NCBI RefSeq assembly: GCF_009696465.1
Contig: NZ_VULX01000002.1
Location: forward strand, 173,259-237,258
From: Inconstantimicrobium porci
GTDB taxonomy: Bacteria; Bacillota; Clostridia; Clostridiales; Clostridiaceae
Direction of reading: 5' to 3'
DNA length: 64,000 nucleotides
Shown one piece after another: positions 40,780-49,217 of this stretch. The notes under the pieces are model-generated. The model was not told the origin of the DNA and ran no database searches. It saw only the letters and a list, made by a program, of their open reading frames with translations. Position 1 is the first letter of the stretch. Each line of letters opens with the position of its first letter. The translations under genes were made by a program, and so were the position numbers.

Positions 40780-42216
40780 TTATTTTAATTTTTTCTCTAA
40801 CATTTCTTTCACCATCGGTGGATTTGCTTTACCTTTTGTAGCTTTCATTACCTGTCCTATGAGGAATCCTATAGATTGTTTCTTTCCTGCTTTATAGTCA
40901 GCAACTGACTGAGGATTATTTTCCATTGCTTCTATTACTGCTTTTTCTATTTCATCTTCATTGTTTATCTGTTTAAGTCCTTTTTCCTCAACTACTTCCT
41001 CAGGACTTTTACCTGTCTTAAACACTTCTTCAAATACTTCTTTCCCTGCTGTCGTACTCAAGTCACCTTTATCTACCATTTTAATAATCTGAGCCAGCGT
41101 TTCTTCTTTTACAGGAATATCATCAAAATCACCTTCATGATTTTTCATCAGTCTGAAAAGATCCCCTAAAATCCAATTTGCTGCTGCCTTTCCGTTACAC
41201 CCTTCAGATACAAGATCTTCAAAGTACTGTGCAAGATATTTATCGCTAGTTAAAAGATTAACTTCTTTCTCAGTAAGTTCATAACTCTCAAGAAATCTTT
41301 TCTTTTTGGCATTTGGCAGCTCAGGCATAGTCTTTTCGGCATTCTCGATTACTGAATCATTTATTTCAATAGGTCTTAAATCAGGATCAGGAAAATATCT
41401 GTAGTCATCAGAATCTTCCTTAGTTCTCATGACTAGAGTCCTTGCTTTTGCAGAATCATATCTCCTTGTCTCCTGTTTTATCTTGTCTCCTTCACCATAT
41501 TCGTAAAGCTGTTTCTGTCTCTTTTCTTCTTTTTCAAGAGCTTTCTGTACTTCCTTAAATGAATTGATATTTTTAATCTCAACTTTGCAGTTTAAATCAC
41601 TGCTGCCAGCTTCTCTTAAGGAAATGTTGGCATCACATCTAAGTGAACCTTCTTCCATCCTGCAGTCTGATACTTCTGCATATGCAAGTATACTCTTTAA
41701 ATTTTTAAGGAACTCAACAGCTTCTTCTGGTGAGCTTATATCTGGTTCTGTTACTATTTCTATAAGAGGTACTCCAACACGGTTATAGTCTATAAGTGAA
41801 TATGGTTCATACTCAAGATGTACAAGCTTACCTGCATCTTCCTCTATATGAATTCTATTAAGTCTTATAGTCTTCTTTTTACCATCCTTAGTCTCAATTT
41901 CTACTCCACCGCCACTACATATTGGAAGATCAAACTGCGAAATCTGATATGCTTTCGGAAGATCTGGGTAAAAATAATTTTTTCTATCCATTTTATTTAT
42001 TTTATTAATTTTACAGTTTAGTGCTTTTCCCGCCTTAACAGCAAGATTTATTACTTCTTCATTAAGAACAGGAAGTGTTCCTGGAAGTCCCATACACACA
42101 GGACATGTATTTTCATTAGGTTTCGCACCAAACTTTGTTGAACAGCTGCAGAATATTTTTGTTTTTGTTTTAAGTTCTGCATGTATTTCAAGTCCTATTA
42201 CACTTTCATATGCCAT
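40780..42216 (-). CDS. gatB: Asp-tRNA(Asn)/Glu-tRNA(Gln) amidotransferase subunit B
   Basis: GatB (478 residues) activates the mischarged Asp- or Glu-tRNA and accepts ammonia from GatA. VIGLEIHAELKTKTKIFC, CPVCMGLPGTLPVLNE and FYPDLPKAYQISQFD with SLIDYNRVGVPLIEIVTEPD are GatB hallmarks; the C-terminal GatB/YqeY tail domain is complete (ADYKAGKKQSIGFLIGQVMK). It is last in aspS-gatC-gatA-gatB, starting 2 bases after the gatA stop. Confidence 0.98.
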   Translation of the reverse strand: MAYESVIGLEIHAELKTKTKIFCSCSTKFGAKPNENTCPVCMGLPGTLPVLNEEVINLAVKAGKALNCKINKINKMDRKNYFYPDLPKAYQISQFDLPICSGGGVEIETKDGKKKTIRLNRIHIEEDAGKLVHLEYEPYSLIDYNRVGVPLIEIVTEPDISSPEEAVEFLKNLKSILAYAEVSDCRMEEGSLRCDANISLREAGSSDLNCKVEIKNINSFKEVQKALEKEEKRQKQLYEYGEGDKIKQETRRYDSAKARTLVMRTKEDSDDYRYFPDPDLRPIEINDSVIENAEKTMPELPNAKKKRFLESYELTEKEVNLLTSDKYLAQYFEDLVSEGCNGKAAANWILGDLFRLMKNHEGDFDDIPVKEETLAQIIKMVDKGDLSTTAGKEVFEEVFKTGKSPEEVVEEKGLKQINNEDEIEKAVIEAMENNPQSVADYKAGKKQSIGFLIGQVMKATKGKANPPMVKEMLEKKLK

Positions 42217-42218
42217 AG

Positions 42219-43694
42219 TTATTTATCCCCCTTCTTCATCATCTTTTCATACATATCAAGCTTTAAGCCATCTTCAACAGCTTTAGCCGCCCTGAATATT
42301 TTTTCTTCGCAGAAGTCATCAGCCATAATTTGCATTCCTATTGGAAGTTCATCACTACTCATACCGCATGGCACTGAAATAGCTGGTATTCCTGCCAGAT
42401 TAACATTAACTGTATAAATATCTGCAAGATACATTTCAACTGGATTCTGTTTTTTCTCACCAATTTTAAATGGCAGTACTGGTGATACTGGTCCTATAAT
42501 AATATCATATTTTTCAAAAACCTTTTTAAACTCACTCTTTATCTTTTTCTTAAGCTTCATTGCTTTTTTATAATAAGCATCATAATATCCCGCAGAAAGG
42601 CAGTATGTTCCAATCATGATTCTTCTTTTAACTTCATCACCAAAGCTTTCGCTCCTGCTGTTTGCCATGATATCATAAACATCTTCATAATTCTTAGTCC
42701 TATATCCATATCGTATTCCATCAAATCTTGCAAGATTTGAACTTGCTTCAGCAGAGGAAATTATATAGTAAGCAGAAAGTCCTTCTTCTGCTACCTCCAT
42801 TGATATTGTCTCAACTTCTGCTCCCAACTCTTTAAGCATATCTATAGTGCTTAGTACCTTTTCTTTTACCTCAACATCAAGACCTTCTTCAAAAAACTGC
42901 TTAGGAACTGCTATCTTCATTCCCTTAACACCATCATTGATAGTCTTAAAATAATCTTTTCTTTCAATTTCTGCACTAGTATTATCACGTTCATCATAAC
43001 CTTCAATAATACTTAAAAGAAATGCTGCATCATCAACATTTCTTGTAATAGGTCCTATCTGATCAAGAGAAGATGCAAAAGCAATAAGTCCATATCTTGA
43101 CACAAGTCCATAAGTTGGTTTAAGACCAACTACTCCACAGAAAGAAGATGGCTGTCTTATAGATCCACCTGTATCTGAACCTAAAGCTGCAGGCGCAAGA
43201 CATGCTGCAACGGCAGCTGCTGATCCACCTGATGACCCACCTGGAACTCTTTCTATATCAAAAGGATTTTTGGTAATCTTATAAGCTGAGTTTTCTGTAG
43301 ATGATCCCATAGCGAATTCATCCATATTAAGCTTACCAATTATAACAGCCCCTTCTTCTTTTAACTTTTCAACTACTGCTGCATCATAAGGTGGCACAAA
43401 ATCTTCAAGCATTTTAGAAGCACATGTAGTTCTGATGCCATCTGTACATATATTATCTTTAACTGCTATAGGTACACCTAAAAGTTTTCCTTTTATATCT
43501 TTGCACTTAACTTTCTGATCAGCTTCCTCAGCTTGTTTCAATGCTTCTTCCCTGCATACTGTAATGTAAGACTGTATCTTTTCATCTTCGCTTTCAATTC
43601 TATCAAAGTATGATTTAACTATTTCCACTGAAGTAAATTCTGCTTTCTTTATACCATCACTTAATTCCTTAAGTGTCATCTTCATAAAATCCAT
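42219..43694 (-). CDS. gatA: Asp-tRNA(Asn)/Glu-tRNA(Gln) amidotransferase subunit A
   Basis: GatA (about 491 residues) is an amidase-signature enzyme that releases ammonia from glutamine. The Ser-cisSer-Lys catalytic set appears as Lys in GVPIAVKDNIC, and serines in PGGSSGGSAAAVAA and GSDTGGSIRQPSSFCGVVGL. ATG at 43694 is chosen with AGGGGG upstream. It follows gatC by 12 bases and channels ammonia to GatB. Confidence 0.98.
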   Translation of the reverse strand: MDFMKMTLKELSDGIKKAEFTSVEIVKSYFDRIESEDEKIQSYITVCREEALKQAEEADQKVKCKDIKGKLLGVPIAVKDNICTDGIRTTCASKMLEDFVPPYDAAVVEKLKEEGAVIIGKLNMDEFAMGSSTENSAYKITKNPFDIERVPGGSSGGSAAAVAACLAPAALGSDTGGSIRQPSSFCGVVGLKPTYGLVSRYGLIAFASSLDQIGPITRNVDDAAFLLSIIEGYDERDNTSAEIERKDYFKTINDGVKGMKIAVPKQFFEEGLDVEVKEKVLSTIDMLKELGAEVETISMEVAEEGLSAYYIISSAEASSNLARFDGIRYGYRTKNYEDVYDIMANSRSESFGDEVKRRIMIGTYCLSAGYYDAYYKKAMKLKKKIKSEFKKVFEKYDIIIGPVSPVLPFKIGEKKQNPVEMYLADIYTVNVNLAGIPAISVPCGMSSDELPIGMQIMADDFCEEKIFRAAKAVEDGLKLDMYEKMMKKGDK

Positions 43695-43706
43695 AATCAA
43701 TGCCCC

Positions 43707-43997
43707 CTATTCTATTATTTTTGGTACTTCAATTGCTCCGTCTCTTAAAGTCTTCACGTTCTGCATAAGCTTTTTCTTATCAGTAAAAACTTTGACTTCA
43801 TCTTTTCTAAACTTCTTATTTGTATCTTCAATAGTAAGATCTACATCTGATAAATCTATATCATTAAGCTTTTTAAACTCACCTAAAATATCATTAAGTT
43901 CACACTGCATCTTCTTAATTTCCTCATCAGAAAAGTTAAGTTTTGCAAGCTTTGCTACATGCTTAACCTCATCTAATGTAACTTCTGTTTTATCCAT
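43707..43997 (-). CDS. gatC: Asp-tRNA(Asn)/Glu-tRNA(Gln) amidotransferase subunit C
   Basis: GatC (96 residues) wraps around GatA and stabilises GatAB. MDKTEVTLDEVKHVAKLAKL is the conserved start, with GGAGGAA upstream of ATG 43997; a longer frame to 44018 runs through that binding site. C-terminal FRKDEV and LRDGAIEVPKIIE are typical. It is separated from aspS by an intergenic repeat. Confidence 0.95.
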   Translation of the reverse strand: MDKTEVTLDEVKHVAKLAKLNFSDEEIKKMQCELNDILGEFKKLNDIDLSDVDLTIEDTNKKFRKDEVKVFTDKKKLMQNVKTLRDGAIEVPKIIE

Positions 43998-44019
43998 AAC
44001 AAATTCCTCCTCTTTCAAT

Positions 44020-44120
44020 GTATAATTTAAAATGTATAATGTATAATGTATAATTTCCGATTGAACTCCACAGGTGAGTTCTATAAAGAGAGCTTCGCCC
44101 TCTTTAAAACTTCTAATTAT
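44020..44120. repeat. Tandem decamers and two hairpins between aspS and gatC
   Basis: AATGTATAAT is repeated about four times in 44026-44064. It is followed by the hairpins GAACTC-CACAGGT-GAGTTC (44073-44091) and AAAGAG...CTCTTT with a GCTTCGC loop (44095-44115), and then TTACATT, which inversely resembles the left end. A miniature inverted-repeat element inside the operon is the likely reading. Confidence 0.55.
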
Positions 44121-44129
44121 TTTACATTC

Positions 44130-45422
44130 CTAAGGTGTAATTCTCTTCATATCTCTTGGAAGCAGTGATGCTTCTCTTATATTATCAAGATTTAAAATCT
44201 TCATTGTCAGCCTTTCAAGACCTATTGCTAATCCTCCATGTGGCGGCATACCATATTTAAAGTTTTTAGTATAAAACTCAAATTCTTCTGTTTTCATGTT
44301 AAATCTTTTAATATTTTCAACAAGTTCTTCATAATCGTGTATTCTCTGTCCACCTGTAGTAATCTCCAGCCCTTTATAGATTAAATCAAAGCTTCTTGTT
44401 GTTTCATTATCTTCATCATCAGGCATTGTATACATCGGTCTTTTTGATCTTGTATACTTAGTTAAAAATACAAAATCACTATCATATTTTTCTTTAACAT
44501 ATTTTGCAATAAGCTTTTCGCCTTCATTATCCAGGTTGCCTATAGGAGACCTTTTACCATATTCTTTTAGTATTATATCCTGAGCATCTTTTATTTTGAT
44601 TCTCGGTATTTTAACATCCTCATTAAGCTTTGAATCATATTCTCCAAGTATTCTACTGCAAGTTTTATTAAGATGCTTAAACAAGTACCTTATGAAACCT
44701 TCTTCAAGTTCCATTATATCTTCCTCATTCTTAATAAATGCCATTTCTAAATCCATACTTACATACTCGTTTAGATGTCTGTATGTGTTGTGAAGTTCAG
44801 CCCTATATGCATGCCCGATTTCAAATACTCTTTCAAATCCAGCTCCCACCATCATCTGCTTATAAAACTGAGGGCTCTGTGCTAAAAATGCTCTGTGGTC
44901 AAAGTAGTCTACAGTAAACATTTCACTACCACCTTCAGTACCACTTGCTATAATCTTTGGTGTGTGAATCTCTGTAAAGTTTCTTTCTTTAAGATACCCT
45001 CTAAAAGCATACTGTATTTCTTCCTGAATCTTGAAAATATCTCTTATTCTCATATTTCTTAAGCTTACCGCTCTATGATCAAGCTGACTTTCAAGGCTTG
45101 CATCAATATTTTTTTTATTAATTTCAAATGGAAGCTCATCATAATAAGCTTTACCAATTACCTTTAAAGATGTAACCTGTATTTCTACACCATTAATAGC
45201 TTTTGTATTTGAAACTTTTGCTCCTTCAGCTTCAATACACATTTCAAGTCTTAGCTTGCAAGTCTCTTCATGAGTTAAAACAAGCTGTACAATTCCAGTC
45301 TTATCACGAAGTCTTACAAAACTTATGTGTCCAAGATTATAAATTTTGTGAACCCAGCCCTTAAGTAAAACTTCTTCTCCATCTTTTTTTGATGATAGAT
45401 CTTTTACATATACTCTTTCCAT
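44130..45422 (-). CDS. aspS: Aspartyl-tRNA synthetase, archaeal-type (probably non-discriminating)
   Basis: A short class IIb synthetase (430 residues) lacking the insertion domain of the roughly 590-residue bacterial AspRS. The OB-fold anticodon domain starts VLLKGWVHKIYNLGHISFVRLRD-like; motif 2 is FERVFEIGHAYRAELHNTYR, motif 3 GGLAIGLERLTMKILNL, and the archaeal GTEGGSEMFTVDYF block is present. Upstream of gatCAB and behind an Asn T-box it most likely makes Asp-tRNA(Asn), which GatCAB converts to Asn-tRNA(Asn). A separate bacterial AspRS for Asp-tRNA(Asp) is expected elsewhere. Confidence 0.95.
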   Translation of the reverse strand: MERVYVKDLSSKKDGEEVLLKGWVHKIYNLGHISFVRLRDKTGIVQLVLTHEETCKLRLEMCIEAEGAKVSNTKAINGVEIQVTSLKVIGKAYYDELPFEINKKNIDASLESQLDHRAVSLRNMRIRDIFKIQEEIQYAFRGYLKERNFTEIHTPKIIASGTEGGSEMFTVDYFDHRAFLAQSPQFYKQMMVGAGFERVFEIGHAYRAELHNTYRHLNEYVSMDLEMAFIKNEEDIMELEEGFIRYLFKHLNKTCSRILGEYDSKLNEDVKIPRIKIKDAQDIILKEYGKRSPIGNLDNEGEKLIAKYVKEKYDSDFVFLTKYTRSKRPMYTMPDDEDNETTRSFDLIYKGLEITTGGQRIHDYEELVENIKRFNMKTEEFEFYTKNFKYGMPPHGGLAIGLERLTMKILNLDNIREASLLPRDMKRITP

Positions 45423-45516
45423 ATTCTAAATCCTCCTTAAAATTTTATTGCTTACTGCCTGAGCTAAATCAACAATGATGCTTACATAAATTAAAGGATT
45501 CTTCTTATAAAATTAA

Positions 45517-45604
45517 AACTATTGATAAATCACTCTTTAATAATGATCATTGACATTTCTTACAAGAGTTCAATTATCAACAGTTTACTATTGGATGTAA
45601 GAAA
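45517..45604 (-). other. Two interleaved stems between the T-box and aspS
   Basis: On the minus strand a 13-pair stem joins AAACTGTTGATAA (45574-45586) to TTATCAATAGTTT (45516-45528), with one G-U. A 9-pair stem joins TTTCTTACA (45596-45604) to TGTAAGAAA (45556-45564). The arms interleave, so they either form a pseudoknot or exclude each other. The G-U wobble works only in the aspS-direction RNA. Confidence 0.5.
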
Positions 45605-45624
45605 CCACATAAATAAAATTTAAA

Positions 45625-45920
45625 TAAAAAAACGCCCCTATATCACACTTTCGTATGATATAGGGACGATATATTTCATTCGCGGTACCACCCTAATTAA
45701 TTCTAAGAACATTACTTAAAATCATCTCAAATAAGCAACACTGTTGATTGCTCTATTCTTTTAACGGCGAATATTCCCGTCCAAGTCTACTTGCTAAAAC
45801 AGCTTTTGGTTGGATGCTCAAGGATGTTCTTCATTAAAGCTTTCATTAGGAGACTCTCACCATAACTCCCTCGCTCAAAACTATTACTTTAAGTACTCTT
45901 CCTATCATTGTTTTTTACAA
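45625..45920 (-). promoter_or_regulatory. T-box leader of aspS-gatCAB, Asn (AAC) specifier overlapping Glu (GAA)
   Basis: Minus-strand order: AGAGTACTT at the 5' end, a long stem I, a specifier loop containing AAGAACATCC with AAC at 45826-45828, the T-box AGGGTGGTACCGCGAAT (near 45680-45696), then a terminator CGTCCCTATATCAT/GTGATATAGGGGCG followed by seven T. The specifier reads GAAC, so GAA (Glu) overlaps AAC (Asn). The gene content (Asp-tRNA(Asn) synthesis and amidation) fits sensing of uncharged tRNA-Asn. Confidence 0.92.
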
Positions 45921-46080
45921 ATTATTCTTTTATTTGATATTTTATTAAAATGATACTCCTTTTGTTCAATAAATGCAATATATATTTTGAAATTTTAAAA
46001 AATAAAAGTTCCGCTTAATATTAAACACTCCAAAAACATATTCAACATTAAAATAATTTAGAATTTATCTTTTAAAATCT

Positions 46081-46126
46081 AATAAAATTTTACCTTTTTC
46101 AATGCAATTTGCTACACATAAAAAAA
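46081..46126. repeat. 46-base element shared with 29771-29816 (copy 2)
   Basis: This copy follows the glutaredoxin terminator and precedes the aspS T-box region. Shared core: AAAATTTTACCTTTTTCAAT, then GCAATTT and an A run. The remaining 45921-46080 is AT-rich; TTGCAT with a 17-base spacer to TATCAT near 45950-45980 is a weak candidate promoter for the T-box transcript. Confidence 0.6.
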
Positions 46127-46163
46127 GAGCAGCACAAGACTTAAAATCCTGTGCTGCTTTTTA
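46121..46163 (-). terminator. Intrinsic terminator after the glutaredoxin gene
   Basis: AGCAGCAC pairs with GTGCTGCT, with flanking A and T runs on both sides; the minus strand ends in TTTTTTT. It closes the trxB-gapN-glutaredoxin group 10 bases after the stop codon. Confidence 0.9.
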
Positions 46164-46173
46164 TTTTTATGTA

Positions 46174-46401
46174 TTATAGATTTAATGCCTTATCAATTGC
46201 TGGCTTATCAAATCCTACAATAAATGTTCCGTTAATATCTAATACTGGAACTCCCATTTGCTTTGTTTTAGCAACCATTTCTTCTCTAGCTGCCATATCT
46301 TCTTGAACATTTAATTCTTCAAATTCTATTCCCTTTGACTTTAGATAATCCTTTGCTTTTACGCACCAAGGGCATACGTTTGTAGAGTATACTTTAACCA
46401 T
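46174..46401 (-). CDS. Glutaredoxin-family protein (CPWC)
   Basis: A 75-residue thioredoxin-fold protein. The redox motif is NVCPWCVKAKDYL at the N-terminus, the cis-proline is in MGVPVLDINGTFIVGFD, and the GFD motif is typical of NrdH/glutaredoxin-like proteins. With thioredoxin reductase two genes upstream it is probably reduced by TrxB in the manner of NrdH. A hairpin CCGCT/AGCGG and an AT-rich stretch with a TATAAT-like string in the 72-base gap suggest it may also have its own start. Confidence 0.88.
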   Translation of the reverse strand: MVKVYSTNVCPWCVKAKDYLKSKGIEFEELNVQEDMAAREEMVAKTKQMGVPVLDINGTFIVGFDKPAIDKALNL

Positions 46402-46473
46402 AGTACATATCTCCTTTATATTTAAATATATTATATAGAAGCCGCTACAAAATGCAGCGGTCCTTTATTCTTA

Positions 46474-47934
46474 TTATCTTTGTATATTTAAAACAATAGC
46501 TTTTGGTCTTGTCATAGATTCAATTGAATACTTGATTCCCTGAGTTCCCATACCTGATGCCTTAACTCCAAGGAATGGGAAATGGTCTGGACCTCTTTCA
46601 GTTTTATTATTTACCTGAACAGTTCCAACTTCAAGCTTTTCTGCAATATAGAATGCATCATTCATATTACTAGTAAATACTGATGACTGCAATCCATATT
46701 CTGATTCATTAGCAATCTTAAGTGCTTCATCCTTATCTTTTATTCTTATAACTGGAAGCACTGGACCAAATGGTTCTTCCCACGCTAGTTTCATATCAGT
46801 AGTAACATTATCATATAGAGTTGGATATACTAAATTTCCATCTCTCCTTCCACCTATTACAAGTGTTGCGCCCTTTTCTTCAGCATCTCTCATAAGACCT
46901 TCAACAAAATCTGCTGACTTGTTATCTATTAATGGAACAATATCAACTTGTTCTTTTAGTGGATTTCCTATAGTAAGTTTTTCAACAAGTGCTTTTATTT
47001 TTGCTACAAGTTCATCTGCAACATCATTAGTTACAAGAACTCTCTTAATGGCAGTACATCTTTGGCCTGAATAAGAATAAGCTCCAGCAACTATATTCTT
47101 AGCTGCAAGATCAAGATCAGCATCACTTAAAACTATAGCAGCATCCTTACCACCAAGTTCCATTAGTACTGGCTTCATTGTAGTTAATCCAGAAATCCTC
47201 TGTCCTATCTGTGTACTTCCTGTAAAGTTTATGAAATCTACATTCTTATGAGTTACGCAGTAATCTCCAATTTCACTTCCTCTTCCTGTAATAGTGTTAA
47301 GAACTCCCTTAGGAACTCCTGCTTTTTCAAATACTCTTGCAAGATATAATCCTGAAATACTTCCCTGAGTTGCTGGTTTTAATACTACTGTATTTCCACC
47401 CATTAACGCAGGTCCAATTTTTGAAGCTGCAAGATTTATCGGATAGTTAAATGGTGATATTGCAAGAACAACACCAAGTGGTTCTCTTTTAACTATAGAT
47501 ATCTTATTGCTATTGAATCCAGGGAAACTATCTGAAGGTATACTTTCACCCTGAACAGATTTGGCAACATCTGCTGTAAATCTTATAAGATCTGCAGTTC
47601 TAAGTGTTTCTGACATAGCAGATTTTCTGTCTTTTGCAACTTCTCTAATAAGAATATCAGCAACTTCTTCAGCATTATCTTCTAGGATTTGTGCTGCATT
47701 ATAAAGTATTCTTGCTCTTTCATGTACAGGTGTATCTCTCCATTTTTTCTGAGCTTCTTTTGCATTTGAAATTGATTTATCAACTTCCTCTTTGCTCATG
47801 GCCTGAACCTTACCAATAAGGCTGCCATCAACTGGCGATTTTATTTCTATTAAATTGTTTGTTTCACTATTTATCCATTGCCCATCTAATAGAGTTTTAA
47901 ACTCCATTTTTTCATTATGTATTTCCTTAAACAT
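46474..47934 (-). CDS. gapN: NADP-dependent non-phosphorylating glyceraldehyde-3-phosphate dehydrogenase
   Basis: An aldehyde dehydrogenase (486 residues) of the GapN type, oxidising glyceraldehyde-3-phosphate directly to 3-phosphoglycerate and producing NADPH. The cofactor motif is NFTGSTQIGQRI, the general base lies in VLMELGGKDAAIVLSDADLD, the catalytic cysteine in AYSYSGQRCTAIKRV, and EEPFGPVLPVIRI is near the end. It lies 25 bases after trxB, so its NADPH could feed the thioredoxin reductase. Confidence 0.93.
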   Translation of the reverse strand: MFKEIHNEKMEFKTLLDGQWINSETNNLIEIKSPVDGSLIGKVQAMSKEEVDKSISNAKEAQKKWRDTPVHERARILYNAAQILEDNAEEVADILIREVAKDRKSAMSETLRTADLIRFTADVAKSVQGESIPSDSFPGFNSNKISIVKREPLGVVLAISPFNYPINLAASKIGPALMGGNTVVLKPATQGSISGLYLARVFEKAGVPKGVLNTITGRGSEIGDYCVTHKNVDFINFTGSTQIGQRISGLTTMKPVLMELGGKDAAIVLSDADLDLAAKNIVAGAYSYSGQRCTAIKRVLVTNDVADELVAKIKALVEKLTIGNPLKEQVDIVPLIDNKSADFVEGLMRDAEEKGATLVIGGRRDGNLVYPTLYDNVTTDMKLAWEEPFGPVLPVIRIKDKDEALKIANESEYGLQSSVFTSNMNDAFYIAEKLEVGTVQVNNKTERGPDHFPFLGVKASGMGTQGIKYSIESMTRPKAIVLNIQR

Positions 47935-47959
47935 AATTTAACTTCATCTCCCTATATTT

Positions 47960-48892
47960 TTATTTATTATCAAGAATATATTTTTCAGCCTCAAGCGCTG
48001 CAATTGTTCCATCAGATACAGCTGTAGTAATTTGTCTGTATCTCTTCGCTCTTACATCACCTGCCGCATATACACCTCTAACATTTGTGTTCATGTTTTC
48101 ATCAGTTATAATATATCCTTGTTTATCTAATTTTATATCTTGTTTAAATAAATCTGTTTTTGGTTTTGTCCCTATATACCCAAATACAGCCTTCATTTCA
48201 ATTTCTTTTTCTTCTCCTGTTTTTGTATTTCTTATTATAGCAGATTCCATAAAGTTATCACCATTAACATCAACAAGATCATAATTATACATTATTTCAA
48301 TTTTAGGGTTTGCTTCAACTTCATCAACCCTCTTCTGCTCTCCATTAAAGTAGTCATGTCTCCTAATAATTAGAACCTTTTCAGCAAATCTAGATAAGAA
48401 CTGTGCTTCTTCAAGTGCTGAATTTCCTCCTCCAACTACTCCAATAACTTTTCCTTCATACATTGCCCCATCACATACAGCACAATAATGAACTCCCTTG
48501 CCAGAGAACTTTTCTTCACTTGGAATTGGAAGCTTCTTAGGCTGAGCACCAGTTGCAATAATTACGGTTTTAGCGTTATAAATACAGCTGCTTGTTTCAA
48601 TAATCTTTTTTTCATTGCTTAAGCTTACTTTTTCAATCATATCAAACTCATCGATAGTTGCGCCAAGGCTAACTGCCTGCTGCTGCATTAAGTCAGCAAG
48701 TTCAGAACCCTCTACTTCCTTAAAGCCAGGATAATTTTCTATAGTATAGCTGTTCTTTACCTGTCCTCCAACTATAGCATCTTCAAGAATAAGACTATTA
48801 ACCTTAGATCTTGAAGAATATATTCCTGCTGTAAGTCCTGCAGGCCCTGCACCTATAATCATTAAATCTATATCATTAACTTTTTTACTCAA
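47960..48892 (-). CDS. trxB: Thioredoxin reductase
   Basis: A flavoprotein of about 310 residues that passes electrons to thioredoxin-type proteins. The FAD site is MIIGAGPAGLTAGIYSSRS, the redox-active pair is HYCAVCDGAMYEG (CAVC), the NADPH site is GVVGGGNSALEEAQFLSRF, and the C-terminal FAD motif is GVYAAGDVRAKRYRQITTAV. The start is TTG at 48892 (MSKKVNDIDLM), with AAAGGAGG 8 bases upstream; an in-frame ATG at 48913 overlaps that site. It is first in trxB-gapN-glutaredoxin. Confidence 0.96.
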   Translation of the reverse strand: MSKKVNDIDLMIIGAGPAGLTAGIYSSRSKVNSLILEDAIVGGQVKNSYTIENYPGFKEVEGSELADLMQQQAVSLGATIDEFDMIEKVSLSNEKKIIETSSCIYNAKTVIIATGAQPKKLPIPSEEKFSGKGVHYCAVCDGAMYEGKVIGVVGGGNSALEEAQFLSRFAEKVLIIRRHDYFNGEQKRVDEVEANPKIEIMYNYDLVDVNGDNFMESAIIRNTKTGEEKEIEMKAVFGYIGTKPKTDLFKQDIKLDKQGYIITDENMNTNVRGVYAAGDVRAKRYRQITTAVSDGTIAALEAEKYILDNK

Positions 48893-48927
48893 GATTTTTC
48901 CTCCTTTATACAATCAGGAATCTTTTG

Positions 48928-48942
48928 TACCCCCAGGGGGTA
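48928..48942. promoter_or_regulatory. CsoR/CstR-like palindromic operator upstream of trxB
   Basis: TACCCCCAGGGGGTA is a perfect 7+1+7 palindrome lying just downstream of the trxB -10. The G/C-tract palindrome flanked by TA is typical of CsoR-family (copper- or persulfide-sensing) repressor sites. The regulator gene is not in the window. Confidence 0.6.
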
Positions 48943-48953
48943 TTTTAGTACTT

Positions 48954-48981
48954 ATTATAGCACAGTCAAAAATATTGTCAA
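48954..48981 (-). promoter_or_regulatory. Promoter of trxB-gapN-glutaredoxin
   Basis: Minus strand TTGACA (48976-48981), 16-base spacer, TATAAT (48954-48959). Transcription would start near 48947, so the palindrome at 48928-48942 would sit at about +5 to +19. Confidence 0.85.
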
Positions 48982-49093
48982 ATATTTTCCCTTCATAGAA
49001 TAAAATTCTAATCTGAGGCAAAACTATTATTTAATTATAAGCTATACAAATTATATCGCAACATTCTATGGTAAAAATTGATTTTAATCACAT

Positions 49094-49200
49094 ATTGAAA
49101 AAAGAACTATCTATGCTCATAATCTCTTCTAATACAGATCTTCATATAACCTGGATTAACAAACCGACTACGCTTTAGACAGTTCTTTTATTTATAGTAT
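49094..49200 (-). terminator. Long-looped terminator after clpC
   Basis: AGAACTGTCTA (near 49173-49183) pairs with TAGATAGTTCT (near 49104-49114) on the minus strand, followed by a T run. The loop of about 60 bases can pair inside itself (TAATC/GATTA and CAG/CTG). The long structured loop is unusual for a plain terminator. Confidence 0.55.
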
Positions 49201-49217
49201 AATCTTATCTTATTATA

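Noticed and set aside
44026..44064. CRISPR-like tandem repeats
   Set aside because: Units are only 10 bases, adjacent or separated by a few bases, without unique spacers or cas genes.
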